From: Sediminispirochaeta bajacaliforniensis DSM 16054
GTDB lineage: Bacteria > Spirochaetota > Spirochaetia > DSM-16054 > Sediminispirochaetaceae
DNA length: 64,000 nt
Assembly (NCBI RefSeq): GCF_000378205.1
Contig: NZ_KB899411.1
Location: 1 to 64,000, forward strand
Direction: 5' to 3'
A program made the position numbers and the translations under genes. Shown here one piece after another: positions 35,408 through 43,674 of this stretch (the stretch's first letter is position 1; every line of letters begins with the position of its first letter). The notes under the pieces were generated by a model. That model was not told the DNA's origin, ran no database searches, and saw only the letters and a list, made by a program, of their open reading frames with translations.

Positions 35408-36123
35408 GGGGTTCATGGATTACGCGGCTTGCCTCACTCTGCTATGCGGCAGTTTTTCTCACGCTTGTGACCACCGACCGGGTAAGGTTTCTTCTCGCCC
35501 CCCGCTACATCCCTGTGCTGCTTGCCGCATCGGCCTTGTTTCTTCTCTTTGCCATCACAGGCGCTCCAGCGCCGAAGGACGGCATGCTGGCCTTTTTCCT
35601 CCCCTTGCTTTTTCTTCCGGGAATCTATACTGCACGGTTTCCGGAAGCCTCGGGGAGCCAGGCCGTATCCATCGTGAACAAACAGAAGCCGGCGGTTCAA
35701 AGGCAGGAAGAAGCGGAAGAGGCGATTCCGCAGGAGGGGCCTATCGTGCTGGACCAGGAACACTACTACTCGTGGTACCAAGCGCTCTATGATCATCATG
35801 AAGCCTATATGGGAAGAGAGATCACGGTCGACGGCTTTATCCATACCGGAGCAGGACTTCAGGAGGGGCAGGTATTGCTCGGACGAATGCTGATGTGGTG
35901 CTGCGCGGCGGATGCTCTTACCATCGGTTTTCTGATACACAACCCGGAAGTATTGCCTGCCATAACAGAAGAAAGCCAGTGGTATCGGATAACAGGGCGC
36001 ATCACCGAAACCAGCTATTACAACCCCTCAACGGGAGAAAGCTACAGGGTTCCGGCAATCGAAACAGAGCGCTGTAGCCCTATACCGACGCCGGAGCTTC
36101 CCTGGGTGTATCCCGACCTTTAG
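35404..36123 (+). CDS. TIGR03943/DUF1980 membrane protein (YcgQ-like), permease partner
   Basis: A 239-residue protein starting at ATG 35404 inside the permease stop (ATGA). Two or three N-terminal membrane helices precede an extracytoplasmic domain with ITVDGFIH, the paired cysteines in MLMWCCAADA, and WYRITGRI. This family is nearly always encoded with a DUF318 permease, and the two probably form one transporter. Cargo is unknown, with a metal most likely given the partner's loop. Confidence 0.82.
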   Translation: MRGSWITRLASLCYAAVFLTLVTTDRVRFLLAPRYIPVLLAASALFLLFAITGAPAPKDGMLAFFLPLLFLPGIYTARFPEASGSQAVSIVNKQKPAVQRQEEAEEAIPQEGPIVLDQEHYYSWYQALYDHHEAYMGREITVDGFIHTGAGLQEGQVLLGRMLMWCCAADALTIGFLIHNPEVLPAITEESQWYRITGRITETSYYNPSTGESYRVPAIETERCSPIPTPELPWVYPDL

Positions 36124-36163
36124 CACAAGAGAAAGTATACCGCAGACAACGATTCCTCTATCG

Positions 36164-37282
36164 CTATTTCAGACGATCGGGATTCAGGGCCTGGAAGGCT
36201 TCATGGACGAAGCGGCCATCCTTCCGGACCAATTCGCCGTCGATGCTGATCTCACCGCCGCCCCACTCCGGCCGCTGAATGCAAACGAGGTCCCAGTGGA
36301 CCGCACTGCGGTTCCCGTTGTCGCAGTCGTCATAGGCGTTCCCCGGTGTAAAGTGAAACGACCCCGCAATCTTTTCGTCGAAAAGGGTATTGTCCATGGG
36401 ACTTTCGATCCAGGGGTTGCATCCAAAGGAGAATTCCCCGATATAGCGTGCCCCTTCATCCGTATCAAGCACCTGGTTGATACGTTCACTGTCATTGGCC
36501 TTTGCCTCGATGATCCGCCCCTTTTCAAATCGAAAAGAGATATCACGGTAGGTAAATCCATCCAGAGTAGAAGGAGTATTATACAGGATCGTCCCCTCAA
36601 CGCTCTCACGAACAGGACAGGTATACACCTCCCCGTCGGGAATGTTGGCGCTCCCGTCGCACTTGACCGCAGGAAGGCCCTCGATAGAAAAGCGGAGATC
36701 GGTCCCAGGCCCGGTGATGTGGACCGATTTTGCCTGGGAAATGAAATCCGCGGCCCGATCCATGGCCCGGCTCATTGCCGCATAATCGACTCCGACGGAA
36801 ACTCGATAGTAGAAATCCTCAAAGGCCTCGGTGGACATTGCCGCCTGATACGCCATGGTTGGCGTAGGATAACGGAGCACAACCCACTTCGTGTGAGGCA
36901 CCCGAATACCGAAATGAACGGGCTGCACGTAATCGGTTCGATAGAGGCTGCGCTGATCGGCACCGATATCCCCCATCTCCAGCTCGTTCCAGGAAGCCCT
37001 GATCCCAATATAGGCATCCATCTTTTTCATGCGGTCCGATTCGGTCTCAGCAAGCGAGGCAATGCTTTCGGCACTTGCTCCCGCCGCAAGGGCCCGCTGG
37101 ACCCGTTCACTGGTCATATTAACGATCGGATGTCCGCCCACCGCATACACTGCACGAATCAGTGCTTCCACCATTTCAACAGGAACATCGACGCTCTGAA
37201 TCAGACAGCGCTCCCCCGCTTGCAGGCGGATAGAGTATTCGACCAGCAGTTTCGCCAGCTCATCATGTCGTTGATCTTTCAT
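36164..37282 (-). CDS. M29-family aminopeptidase
   Basis: A 372-residue thermophilic-type metallo-aminopeptidase (aminopeptidase T family). Metal-ligand motifs lie in the C-terminal half: IPDGEVYTCP, the GEFSFGCNPWIE stretch, then DEKIAGSFHFTPGNAYDDC and HWDLV. N-terminal LAKLLVEYSIRLQAGE is typical. Cytoplasmic exopeptidase of a cobalt/zinc-dependent dimer family. Monocistronic and divergent from the small acidic protein gene. Confidence 0.9.
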   Translation of the reverse strand: MKDQRHDELAKLLVEYSIRLQAGERCLIQSVDVPVEMVEALIRAVYAVGGHPIVNMTSERVQRALAAGASAESIASLAETESDRMKKMDAYIGIRASWNELEMGDIGADQRSLYRTDYVQPVHFGIRVPHTKWVVLRYPTPTMAYQAAMSTEAFEDFYYRVSVGVDYAAMSRAMDRAADFISQAKSVHITGPGTDLRFSIEGLPAVKCDGSANIPDGEVYTCPVRESVEGTILYNTPSTLDGFTYRDISFRFEKGRIIEAKANDSERINQVLDTDEGARYIGEFSFGCNPWIESPMDNTLFDEKIAGSFHFTPGNAYDDCDNGNRSAVHWDLVCIQRPEWGGGEISIDGELVRKDGRFVHEAFQALNPDRLK

Positions 37283-37285
37283 TTC

Positions 37286-37314
37286 TTGCCGCTCCTTACG
37301 GATTTTTTTATATT
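37286..37314 (+). promoter_or_regulatory. Promoter of the small acidic protein gene
   Basis: TTGCCG (37286-37291), 17-nt spacer, TATATT (37309-37314), then AAGGAGGTG at 37319-37327 and ATG 37334. Confidence 0.65.
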
Positions 37315-37333
37315 AATACAAGGAGGTGTTTCT

Positions 37334-37504
37334 ATGTCCGATATAGATTCAATCGCCCCGAATACATACCCCAGCCCGGTTCCCGGCCCGGTGGAAGAAG
37401 TTCCTCCAGAGGAAGAAGAACATCCACCTGCCGAGGCTCCCGATACACATCACTATGAGCAATGGGACGACCAGCGAGGAACCCGGATCGATACCACTAG
37501 ATAA
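37334..37504 (+). CDS. Small acidic proline-rich protein, unknown function
   Basis: A 56-residue open frame with its own promoter and a near-perfect ribosome binding site (AAGGAGGTG, 6-nt spacing). The product is acidic (13 Asp/Glu-heavy segments such as EEVPPEEEEHPP) and rich in proline, and has no hydrophobic segment, so it is predicted soluble and disordered. It overlaps the convergent MarR gene by 8 bp. No homologue is recognised; the strong expression signals are the reason to believe it. Confidence 0.6.
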   Translation: MSDIDSIAPNTYPSPVPGPVEEVPPEEEEHPPAEAPDTHHYEQWDDQRGTRIDTTR

Positions 37505-37973
37505 ACTGTCCCACCTCTTCTTCCGGAAATGATATATGCTCAGCACCCATCATCGCGGCAATCCGCTGAAGGGATGAGAGAATAAGGTTTTGTTCCCATG
37601 TTTCAAGGGTCTGAAAGCTATTGATAAAATCGGCCTGAAGCACCGAGGGATTGGTTTTCAGTATCTCCTCTGCCTTATCGGTGGTTCGTACAATGACCCT
37701 CCGCTTGTCGAGGGTACTGCGTTCCCGGGTTACCATACCACGCTTTTCAAGACGATCGATAATATTGGTGACTGTAGCCTGGCTCAGGGAGACCTTCTTC
37801 GCCACATGACCGATGGTGATATCCGTACCCGATCGAATTTCTTTCAGAATCATGAGTTGCGGGCCGGTAAGCCCATATTCCTTGCCAAGCCTCTTTGAAT
37901 GCATATCGATTGCTCTAATGATACGACGAAGCGTAACAAGCACATCGTAGCTGATATCATAGTGTTCAGGCAT
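37497..37973 (-). CDS. MarR-family transcriptional regulator
   Basis: A 158-residue regulator starting at ATG 37973 behind GGAGG. Helix-turn-helix TIGHVAKKVSLSQATVTNIIDRLEKRG and wing TLDKRRVIVRTTDKAEEIL are typical MarR. It is divergent from the betaine/choline-type importer. Palindromes at 38171-38182 and 38251-38268 are candidate operators, and MarR-like GbsR/OpcR proteins are known to control osmolyte genes in Bacillus, so an osmolyte- or choline-responsive role is plausible. Confidence 0.87.
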   Translation of the reverse strand: MPEHYDISYDVLVTLRRIIRAIDMHSKRLGKEYGLTGPQLMILKEIRSGTDITIGHVAKKVSLSQATVTNIIDRLEKRGMVTRERSTLDKRRVIVRTTDKAEEILKTNPSVLQADFINSFQTLETWEQNLILSSLQRIAAMMGAEHISFPEEEVGQFI

Positions 37974-38292
37974 CCATCCGACCTCCGAAACGATCTCTAC
38001 CGTTATTCTACATGGTTTTCATTTTTCCGGCCAGTCTTCTTTACAGCTCTAAAGAAATCAATCTATGGAATTTTTTCCCTGATAATATATTTAGCAGTAT
38101 ATTTTATTAAACATAACACTATAAACATATATTGTTCTTAAAACGATAAAAACATAATATAATTACTATTATTGTAAACAATTAAATTATACATAACATA
38201 CTTACATCACAAATTTTAAATATCCTTTCATTGACCAATCTTCAATAAATTGTTTATACTAATAAACACAATTCAACATATAGGGAGGGCGT
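37974..38292. promoter_or_regulatory. AT-rich regulatory region with promoter and MarR-type palindromes
   Basis: No gene seen. The rightward promoter is TTGACC (38231-38236), 18 nt, TATACT (38255-38260). A perfect inverted repeat TGTTTAT-ACTA-ATAAACA (38251-38268) covers the -10 and the start of transcription. A second, related palindrome ATTGTAAACAAT lies at 38171-38182. A GGGAGGG ribosome binding site is at 38283-38289. This fits repression by the divergent MarR protein. Confidence 0.65.
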
Positions 38293-38967
38293 ATTAACCT
38301 TTCGACCTATCTTCATTATTATGGGCCGACCTTGTTGCTGCAGTTTCTCCAGCATCTCAAGGTTGTGCTTCTCAGCATCCCCTTCTCGATTATCATCAGC
38401 GTACCCATTGGTTTTTTCATATCGGGCAAGCCAAAATTGGCAAAGATCATCATATATATCTGCAGTATTCTGATGACCATCCCCAGTCTGGCACTTTTCG
38501 GAATCATGGTGGTTGTTCTGGCGCCTGTCAAACTCGGCATCGGTATAACCCCAGCTATTCTGGCAATCATGATGTATTCCCTTTTACCAATCATTCGAAA
38601 CACCTATGCAGCCCTCAATAGCGTGTCTCCCCGGATGATCGAAGCTGCAAAGGGAATCGGCCTGACCGGACAGCAGATACTCTTCCGCATAAAGCTCCCG
38701 CTTTCGATTCCGGTCATCATGGCAGGGGTGCGAAACGCCATTGTACTCGGCGTCAGCGTTGCTACATACGCCTCCCTGGTAGGAGCCGGAGGTCTGGGCT
38801 ATTTCATCTTCAGTGGAATCGGACGAGCCAACTTTCTTATGGTGCTTTCCGGAGCCCTTGTAGTATCGGCCCTCGGTATAGGAATCAACATGCTTCTCAT
38901 GAAGGTCGAAGAATTGCTAACCCCTCGCGGATTGAAAATCACCCCCGTATCGGAGCGTATAGAATGA
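38293..38967 (+). CDS. Betaine/choline-type ABC permease, probable AUU start
   Basis: A ProW/OpuCB-like permease of about 224 residues with five or six membrane segments and the EAAKGIGLTGQQILFRIKLPLSIPVI coupling loop. The frame opens after a stop at 38281. The segment before TTG 38332 encodes STYLHYYGPTLLLQFLQHL, which matches the family N-terminus. The only initiator-like codon near the ribosome binding site GGGAGGG is ATT at 38293; the first standard candidate, TTG 38332, has no such site. Either AUU initiation or a start-codon mutation is implied. It overlaps the ATPase gene (ATGA). Confidence 0.78.
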   Translation: MNLSTYLHYYGPTLLLQFLQHLKVVLLSIPFSIIISVPIGFFISGKPKLAKIIIYICSILMTIPSLALFGIMVVVLAPVKLGIGITPAILAIMMYSLLPIIRNTYAALNSVSPRMIEAAKGIGLTGQQILFRIKLPLSIPVIMAGVRNAIVLGVSVATYASLVGAGGLGYFIFSGIGRANFLMVLSGALVVSALGIGINMLLMKVEELLTPRGLKITPVSERIE

Positions 38968-40064
38968 TAGAGCTCAAACGTGTAACCAAACGATTTGATA
39001 AGAAACTTGCAGTAAAAGACCTCTCTATGACCATCGAACAGGGAAAGATTACCATGCTGATCGGTCCTTCCGGGTGTGGGAAAACCACAACGTTGAAAAT
39101 GATCAACCGGTTGATTGACGCAACCGAAGGGGATATTACGATCTCCGGGCGTTCTATCTACGATCTCGATGCGGTACAGCTACGAAGAAGCATCGGTTAC
39201 GTCATTCAAGAAACAGGACTCTTTCCCCATATGGACGTCTTTACAAACATAGCGATGGTACCGAGGCTCATTGGATGGGATGAGCGGAAAATCAAAAACA
39301 GGGTGGATGAACTGCTGCATCTTGTGACCCTAAACGGCAGCTACGTTCATAAATATCCCTTGCAGCTCTCCGGAGGAGAAAGACAGCGGGTGGGTCTCGC
39401 ACGTGCCCTTGCTGCCGATCCGGAAATTTTACTTATGGACGAACCCTTCGGAGCCATTGATCCGATCAATCGCTCTCGCCTGCACGACTCTTTCTTATCG
39501 ATTCAGGAAAAGATAGAAAAGACCATTGTCTTCGTTACCCATGATATCAATGAGGCGATAAAGCTCGGCGATAAGATTGCAATCATGCAAAACGGGAATC
39601 TTGTACAATATGACAATGTAAACAACATCCTGTACGAACCTGAAAACAAATTTGTAGAAAAACTCCTTGGTCATGACCGAAACATCAAGGCCCTTGTCCT
39701 GAAGAAAAACAAAGACTACATCGTTACCACGGGATATGTGCAGGTACACAAATCGGATAAGCCGGAAGCCGTTATCCGAAAGATGGAAGAAAAGGGAAAG
39801 CGGGTTGCGATCGTCACCGACAGCGAAGAGAAATTTCTCGGCCTTTTCGCTCTGGAAAAGAGCAGAAAGGATCCTCAACCACACCTCTCATTTATCGACA
39901 ACGCGGTTACGGTAGAAAAAAACAACAACCTCCAGGAGACCTTCAGCCTGATGATTGATGCAGGGGAGAGTTCGCTCCCTGTCGTCACCGAGGGCAACCG
40001 CTTCGTCGGAGCTATAAACCTCGAAGACATTTTCAATGAATTCAAAAAGGCACAGGAGGATTGA
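38964..40064 (+). CDS. Betaine/choline-type ABC ATPase with tandem CBS domains
   Basis: A 366-residue ProV/OpuCA-like ATPase: Walker A GPSGCGKTT (residues 33-41), Q-loop VIQETGLFPHMDV, signature LSGGERQRVGLARAL and Walker B LLMDEPFGAIDP. The C-terminal about 110 residues form two CBS repeats (VHKSDKPEAVIRKMEEKG and VEKNNNLQETFSLMIDAG), which in this family sense ionic strength or nucleotides. It overlaps both flanking permease genes. Confidence 0.93.
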   Translation: MIELKRVTKRFDKKLAVKDLSMTIEQGKITMLIGPSGCGKTTTLKMINRLIDATEGDITISGRSIYDLDAVQLRRSIGYVIQETGLFPHMDVFTNIAMVPRLIGWDERKIKNRVDELLHLVTLNGSYVHKYPLQLSGGERQRVGLARALAADPEILLMDEPFGAIDPINRSRLHDSFLSIQEKIEKTIVFVTHDINEAIKLGDKIAIMQNGNLVQYDNVNNILYEPENKFVEKLLGHDRNIKALVLKKNKDYIVTTGYVQVHKSDKPEAVIRKMEEKGKRVAIVTDSEEKFLGLFALEKSRKDPQPHLSFIDNAVTVEKNNNLQETFSLMIDAGESSLPVVTEGNRFVGAINLEDIFNEFKKAQED

Positions 40065-40711
40065 TGTCGATAGTAGCATATGTCTCGGAAAACCGGGAAC
40101 AAATACTTGCCCTCGTAGGGCAGCACCTGGTCCTTTTTTCCGTTTCAATCCTGTTCACCGTGGTTATAGGACTTGCCGTCGCGATTGCCGCCAGCAATGA
40201 GAAGAGGAGGAATCTCGGCAGAATCATTCTAACGACAACAGCGGCGGCCCAGGCCGTTCCCTCTATTGCCGTCGTAGCCCTCGTATTCCTGATTGTCGGC
40301 ATCGGTATGAGGCCGGCCATCATTGCACTTTTCTTCTACAGCCTGGTCCCTATTGTATTCAATGCGACCAGCGGCTTACTGAGTATCGATACCAAAACAA
40401 TCGAAGCGGCCAGAGGCATAGGACTGACCGACCGCCAAATCTTATGGAAAATTAAGTTTCCTATGGCCAGCCCCGTTATCATGGCCGGCATACGAAGTGC
40501 CGCGACTATCAACGTGGGAACCGCCACCGTTGCCGCGGTAATCGGCGGAGGCGGATTGGGAGACCTTATTTTTATCGGACTCAAACTTAATAAAAACTAC
40601 ATCATACTTACGGGCGCACTATTAACCGCACTTATCGCAATTATCGTAGATACCTTCCTTGCCGTAATGGAACGGCGAGTGACGCCGAAAGGATTAAAAC
40701 TCGGCCGATAA
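40064..40711 (+). CDS. Betaine/choline-type ABC permease, second subunit
   Basis: A 215-residue ProW/OpuCD-like permease. ATG 40064 overlaps the ATPase stop by one base, with GGAGG 5 nt upstream. Coupling-loop motif IEAARGIGLTDRQILWKIKFPMASPVIMAGIRSA and the VIGGGGLGDLI segment are typical. It should pair with the 38293-38967 subunit to form the membrane channel. Confidence 0.92.
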   Translation: MSIVAYVSENREQILALVGQHLVLFSVSILFTVVIGLAVAIAASNEKRRNLGRIILTTTAAAQAVPSIAVVALVFLIVGIGMRPAIIALFFYSLVPIVFNATSGLLSIDTKTIEAARGIGLTDRQILWKIKFPMASPVIMAGIRSAATINVGTATVAAVIGGGGLGDLIFIGLKLNKNYIILTGALLTALIAIIVDTFLAVMERRVTPKGLKLGR

Positions 40712-40761
40712 GGCAAAGTTTTAATATCGAAGAACACTATCTGTACAAAAAGGAGAAGATC

Positions 40762-41700
40762 ATGAGACAAAAAGCCAAACTTTTTGCGGCCTTTGCTATT
40801 GTCGTCCTTACATCGGCCATCCTATTTCCGGGATGTGCAAAAAAAGAGGAGACGGGAAAAGAGGAGCAAAAGGGAACACTAACCGTCGGAGCAAAGAATT
40901 TCACAGAACAATACATCGTGGGCAACATGATGGCAGAACTTTTAAGGAATAAGGGCTTCGAGGTAAAGGAACAGTTCGGCACAGGAAGCAAGATTACCAG
41001 AGACGGTCTTGACACAGGACAGACAGATCTTTATGCCGAATATACAGGTACAGCATGGTCCGTATACCTTGGGCATGACACAACAATTACCGATCCGGAA
41101 ACACTTTATACAAAGGTAAAGGAAGAGGATCTGTCCGAGCACAATATTGTCTGGCTCGATCGATGGGAGCTCAACAACACCTACGCCCTTGCAATGAAGC
41201 AGGACGAAGCGAAAGAGCTCGGCTTCGCCTCAATAGGTGATCTCGGTAGCTACGTTTCCAAACAGCCGGAGGCACTGAATTTCGGTATCGATCAAGAGTT
41301 TTACGAACGCCCCGATGGATTCTTTAAAATGGTCGAAACCTATGGCTTCACAGTACCCAAAAAACAGGTAAAAACCATGGATGTGGGGCTTTCCTACGAA
41401 GCCCTGGATCGAGGTCAAGTTGATGTTGCCATGGTCTTTGCCACCGATGGTCTCTTAAAGAAATACGGCCTAAGGGTTCTTTCCGACGATAAGAACTTCT
41501 TTCCCGTCTACAACCTCGCGGTAACCGTGCGAAAAGAGATCCTCGACAAACACCCCGAGATTGCCGATATCATGAAACCCCTTGCCCAGCTCCTTGATGA
41601 CACAACAATGCAGGGTTTAAATTATCGGGTCGATGCGGAGGGGTTACCGGCTAAAATGGTGGCAGAAGAGTTCTTGAAAGATAATGGTTTAATTGAATAG
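40762..41700 (+). CDS. Glycine betaine/choline-type ABC binding lipoprotein
   Basis: A 312-residue OpuBC/OsmF-like protein. The signal peptide ends in LFPGC (lipid-anchored at Cys25). The class F binding fold shows LTVGAKNFTEQYIVGNM, DLYAEYTGTAW, GIDQEFYERPDGF, QVDVAMVFATDG and VYNLAVTVRKEIL. Osmoprotectants or choline are the family's ligands. An AAAAGGAG site precedes the ATG, and the gene ends the operon before a terminator. Confidence 0.92.
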   Translation: MRQKAKLFAAFAIVVLTSAILFPGCAKKEETGKEEQKGTLTVGAKNFTEQYIVGNMMAELLRNKGFEVKEQFGTGSKITRDGLDTGQTDLYAEYTGTAWSVYLGHDTTITDPETLYTKVKEEDLSEHNIVWLDRWELNNTYALAMKQDEAKELGFASIGDLGSYVSKQPEALNFGIDQEFYERPDGFFKMVETYGFTVPKKQVKTMDVGLSYEALDRGQVDVAMVFATDGLLKKYGLRVLSDDKNFFPVYNLAVTVRKEILDKHPEIADIMKPLAQLLDDTTMQGLNYRVDAEGLPAKMVAEEFLKDNGLIE

Positions 41701-41776
41701 ATATGTACTGTTCCGAATCCTGGTGATTTCATCAATCGGCATGAGAGGAAAAAGAGTAACATAGTCAATCTACCAC

Positions 41777-41826
41777 ACCCATGAGCCGCAGAGCTCTTCT
41801 GCCCGGCTCATGGGTTGATTTTTTCT
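41777..41826 (+). terminator. Rho-independent terminator after the betaine-type importer
   Basis: ACCCATGAGCCG (41777-41788) pairs with CGGCTCATGGGT (41804-41815), a 12-bp perfect stem, followed by TGATTTTTTC. Confidence 0.9.
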
Positions 41827-41831
41827 TACGT

Positions 41832-42797
41832 TTACATTTCAAGAGATCTTGTTTTAAAACCGTATCCCACCACATCATGCACATCATGCATAACCATAAA
41901 CACCTTGGGATCTTCCTCCAAAGCAATCCGTTTTAGAACGGCGGTCTGTCGCATATGAAAGGTTACATAGATCACCTTGATTCCTTTTCGCGAATAAGAG
42001 CCCATGCCCCTCAGGAACGTCACCCCCCGATCCATCTCCTCGTAGATTCGTTCCTTTATCCGTTCAACCGCTCCGTCGTCCATAGAGATAATATAGGCAG
42101 CCTTCACCCGACTAAAGCCTTCGGTCATGATGTCCGCAAAGCGCGAGGAAAGGAAAAGGGCAAAGTAGCTCCAAATGATTATATTGATATCTCTAAAGAC
42201 AAAGCCGGTAAAAAGAATGATGACCGACTCGATGATAAGGTAGCCATTTCCAATCGAGATATTGAATTTCTTTTTCATGAGAGCAACGGGAATATCGGTC
42301 CCCCCCGTAGAGGCTCTGCTCTTAAAGATAAGACCGATACCTATTCCCATCAGAATCGAACCGGCTATGGCCGCAACGAAAACATCATCAGTAAGGGCCC
42401 AGTCGAGAGGATCGGTCAGAACACCATTTTTTGTATTGTATTTTTCAATGAGATCCCGCATAAGATTCCAGCAGTAAAGACGCTTGGGTGCCACAAGATC
42501 GGTCATAAGAGCACTGACAAAAAAACCGACAAAGGTTCCAAGGCCGAATTGCCTGCCGACAAACACTATTCCCATAATCCAGAGGGGAAAATTCATGATG
42601 ATCATGCTGATTCCCATACTCCAGCCGAACATGTGATAGAGAATTTGACTAAGGCCCCCTACTCCGCCGGGAACAATTTTAAAGGGGACCAAAAACCAGG
42701 ACAGCCCGATTCCATATACAAGGCTGCCGGCAAAAATCCCGCAGAGTTGGCGAAACAGTGAAAAAAAGCTATGCTTTCGCATCACACCCTCGGACAT
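41832..42797 (-). CDS. YitT-family membrane protein
   Basis: A 321-residue protein with an N-terminal block of five or six hydrophobic segments (VPFKIVPGGVGGLSQILY, FKSRASTGGTDIPVALM) and a C-terminal DUF2179 ferredoxin-like domain (RGVTFLRGMGSYSRKGIKVIYV). YitT proteins are conserved membrane proteins of unsettled function. GGGAGGAG precedes the ATG. It is 16 bp after the DMT-type gene on the minus strand, probably co-transcribed. Confidence 0.9.
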   Translation of the reverse strand: MSEGVMRKHSFFSLFRQLCGIFAGSLVYGIGLSWFLVPFKIVPGGVGGLSQILYHMFGWSMGISMIIMNFPLWIMGIVFVGRQFGLGTFVGFFVSALMTDLVAPKRLYCWNLMRDLIEKYNTKNGVLTDPLDWALTDDVFVAAIAGSILMGIGIGLIFKSRASTGGTDIPVALMKKKFNISIGNGYLIIESVIILFTGFVFRDINIIIWSYFALFLSSRFADIMTEGFSRVKAAYIISMDDGAVERIKERIYEEMDRGVTFLRGMGSYSRKGIKVIYVTFHMRQTAVLKRIALEEDPKVFMVMHDVHDVVGYGFKTRSLEM

Positions 42798-42813
42798 ACA
42801 CTCCTCCCACTAT

Positions 42814-43656
42814 TTAAAACAAGAGCCAGATTGCGATCAGGGAACCTCCAAGGAATAGATAGTTGTGCGCTTTCAGCTTCTCTCTCCAGACAAAGGCACT
42901 GGTGATGCTGGTAAGGACGATGATGGAGATACCGTTAAGCGGATAGGCAATCATCCCCGGAAGCAGCTCAACAGCCTTCATAAAAAAGACTGCCGCATGA
43001 TAATTTATCAAGCCAAGGATCACTCCCAGAAAAACAGATCTGAAAGTGATTCGGTTCCTGCGAATTCGAATCCACAGAATGGAAAAAAGAAGCGAGATAA
43101 TGTAGACGACAAAAAGGAAAGAGTTCGTATCGAGAGAGAGGTAAAACTCACTTTTCAATTTGAATGCGAGATCATTCATGCCGAAAAAGAAAAAGAGGGC
43201 GAGGGCCCAGCCAAGACCTCCATGGACCAGGCGACGCAGGTTCTGGCGATCGGGAACCTCATCTCCCGAAAGCGGGATAATGGCAAGCGCAAGAACCAGC
43301 CCTATGGTTTGCTTCCAGTCAACGCTTTCGGAAAACAGCAGGATGGAACAGAGGGTTGGTATGACGAGGGAAAGCCGCCCCAAAGAAACAGTAATCGAAA
43401 CCCCAAGCCTTGGAATCGCAAGATTCATCACTGCGTAACAGAAAACAAAAAGTGTGCCCAACAGTACGGCAAGAAAAGAGGCGCCGAGGTCCATACCGGA
43501 AAGAGAAAAGTGATCGGATCGTATGATGCTCAATACAATGGCAACCACATAATTTGTCATCAATATGGGATAGATCGGCAGGTCCCGCTTTTCCCGGTAT
43601 TTAAAGAGATGGCCAATAAGAACGGCACATGCGACGGAAATGAAAAGATATCCCAT
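42814..43656 (-). CDS. EamA/DMT-superfamily transporter
   Basis: A 280-residue integral membrane protein with about ten hydrophobic segments in two EamA-like halves (for example YAVMNLAIPRLGVSITVSLGRL and MKAVELLPGMIAYPLNGISI). Such proteins usually export small metabolites or amino acids; the substrate is not inferable. It lies between the M42 peptidase gene and yitT-like gene, in the same direction. Confidence 0.85.
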   Translation of the reverse strand: MGYLFISVACAVLIGHLFKYREKRDLPIYPILMTNYVVAIVLSIIRSDHFSLSGMDLGASFLAVLLGTLFVFCYAVMNLAIPRLGVSITVSLGRLSLVIPTLCSILLFSESVDWKQTIGLVLALAIIPLSGDEVPDRQNLRRLVHGGLGWALALFFFFGMNDLAFKLKSEFYLSLDTNSFLFVVYIISLLFSILWIRIRRNRITFRSVFLGVILGLINYHAAVFFMKAVELLPGMIAYPLNGISIIVLTSITSAFVWREKLKAHNYLFLGGSLIAIWLLF

Positions 43657-43674
43657 ACGTTAACCTTTACTCGC

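Noticed and set aside
36203-37504. 433-codon plus-strand frame opposite the M29 peptidase
   Set aside because: Only its last 56 codons, with their own promoter and ribosome binding site (37334-37504), look real; the rest mirrors the peptidase gene.
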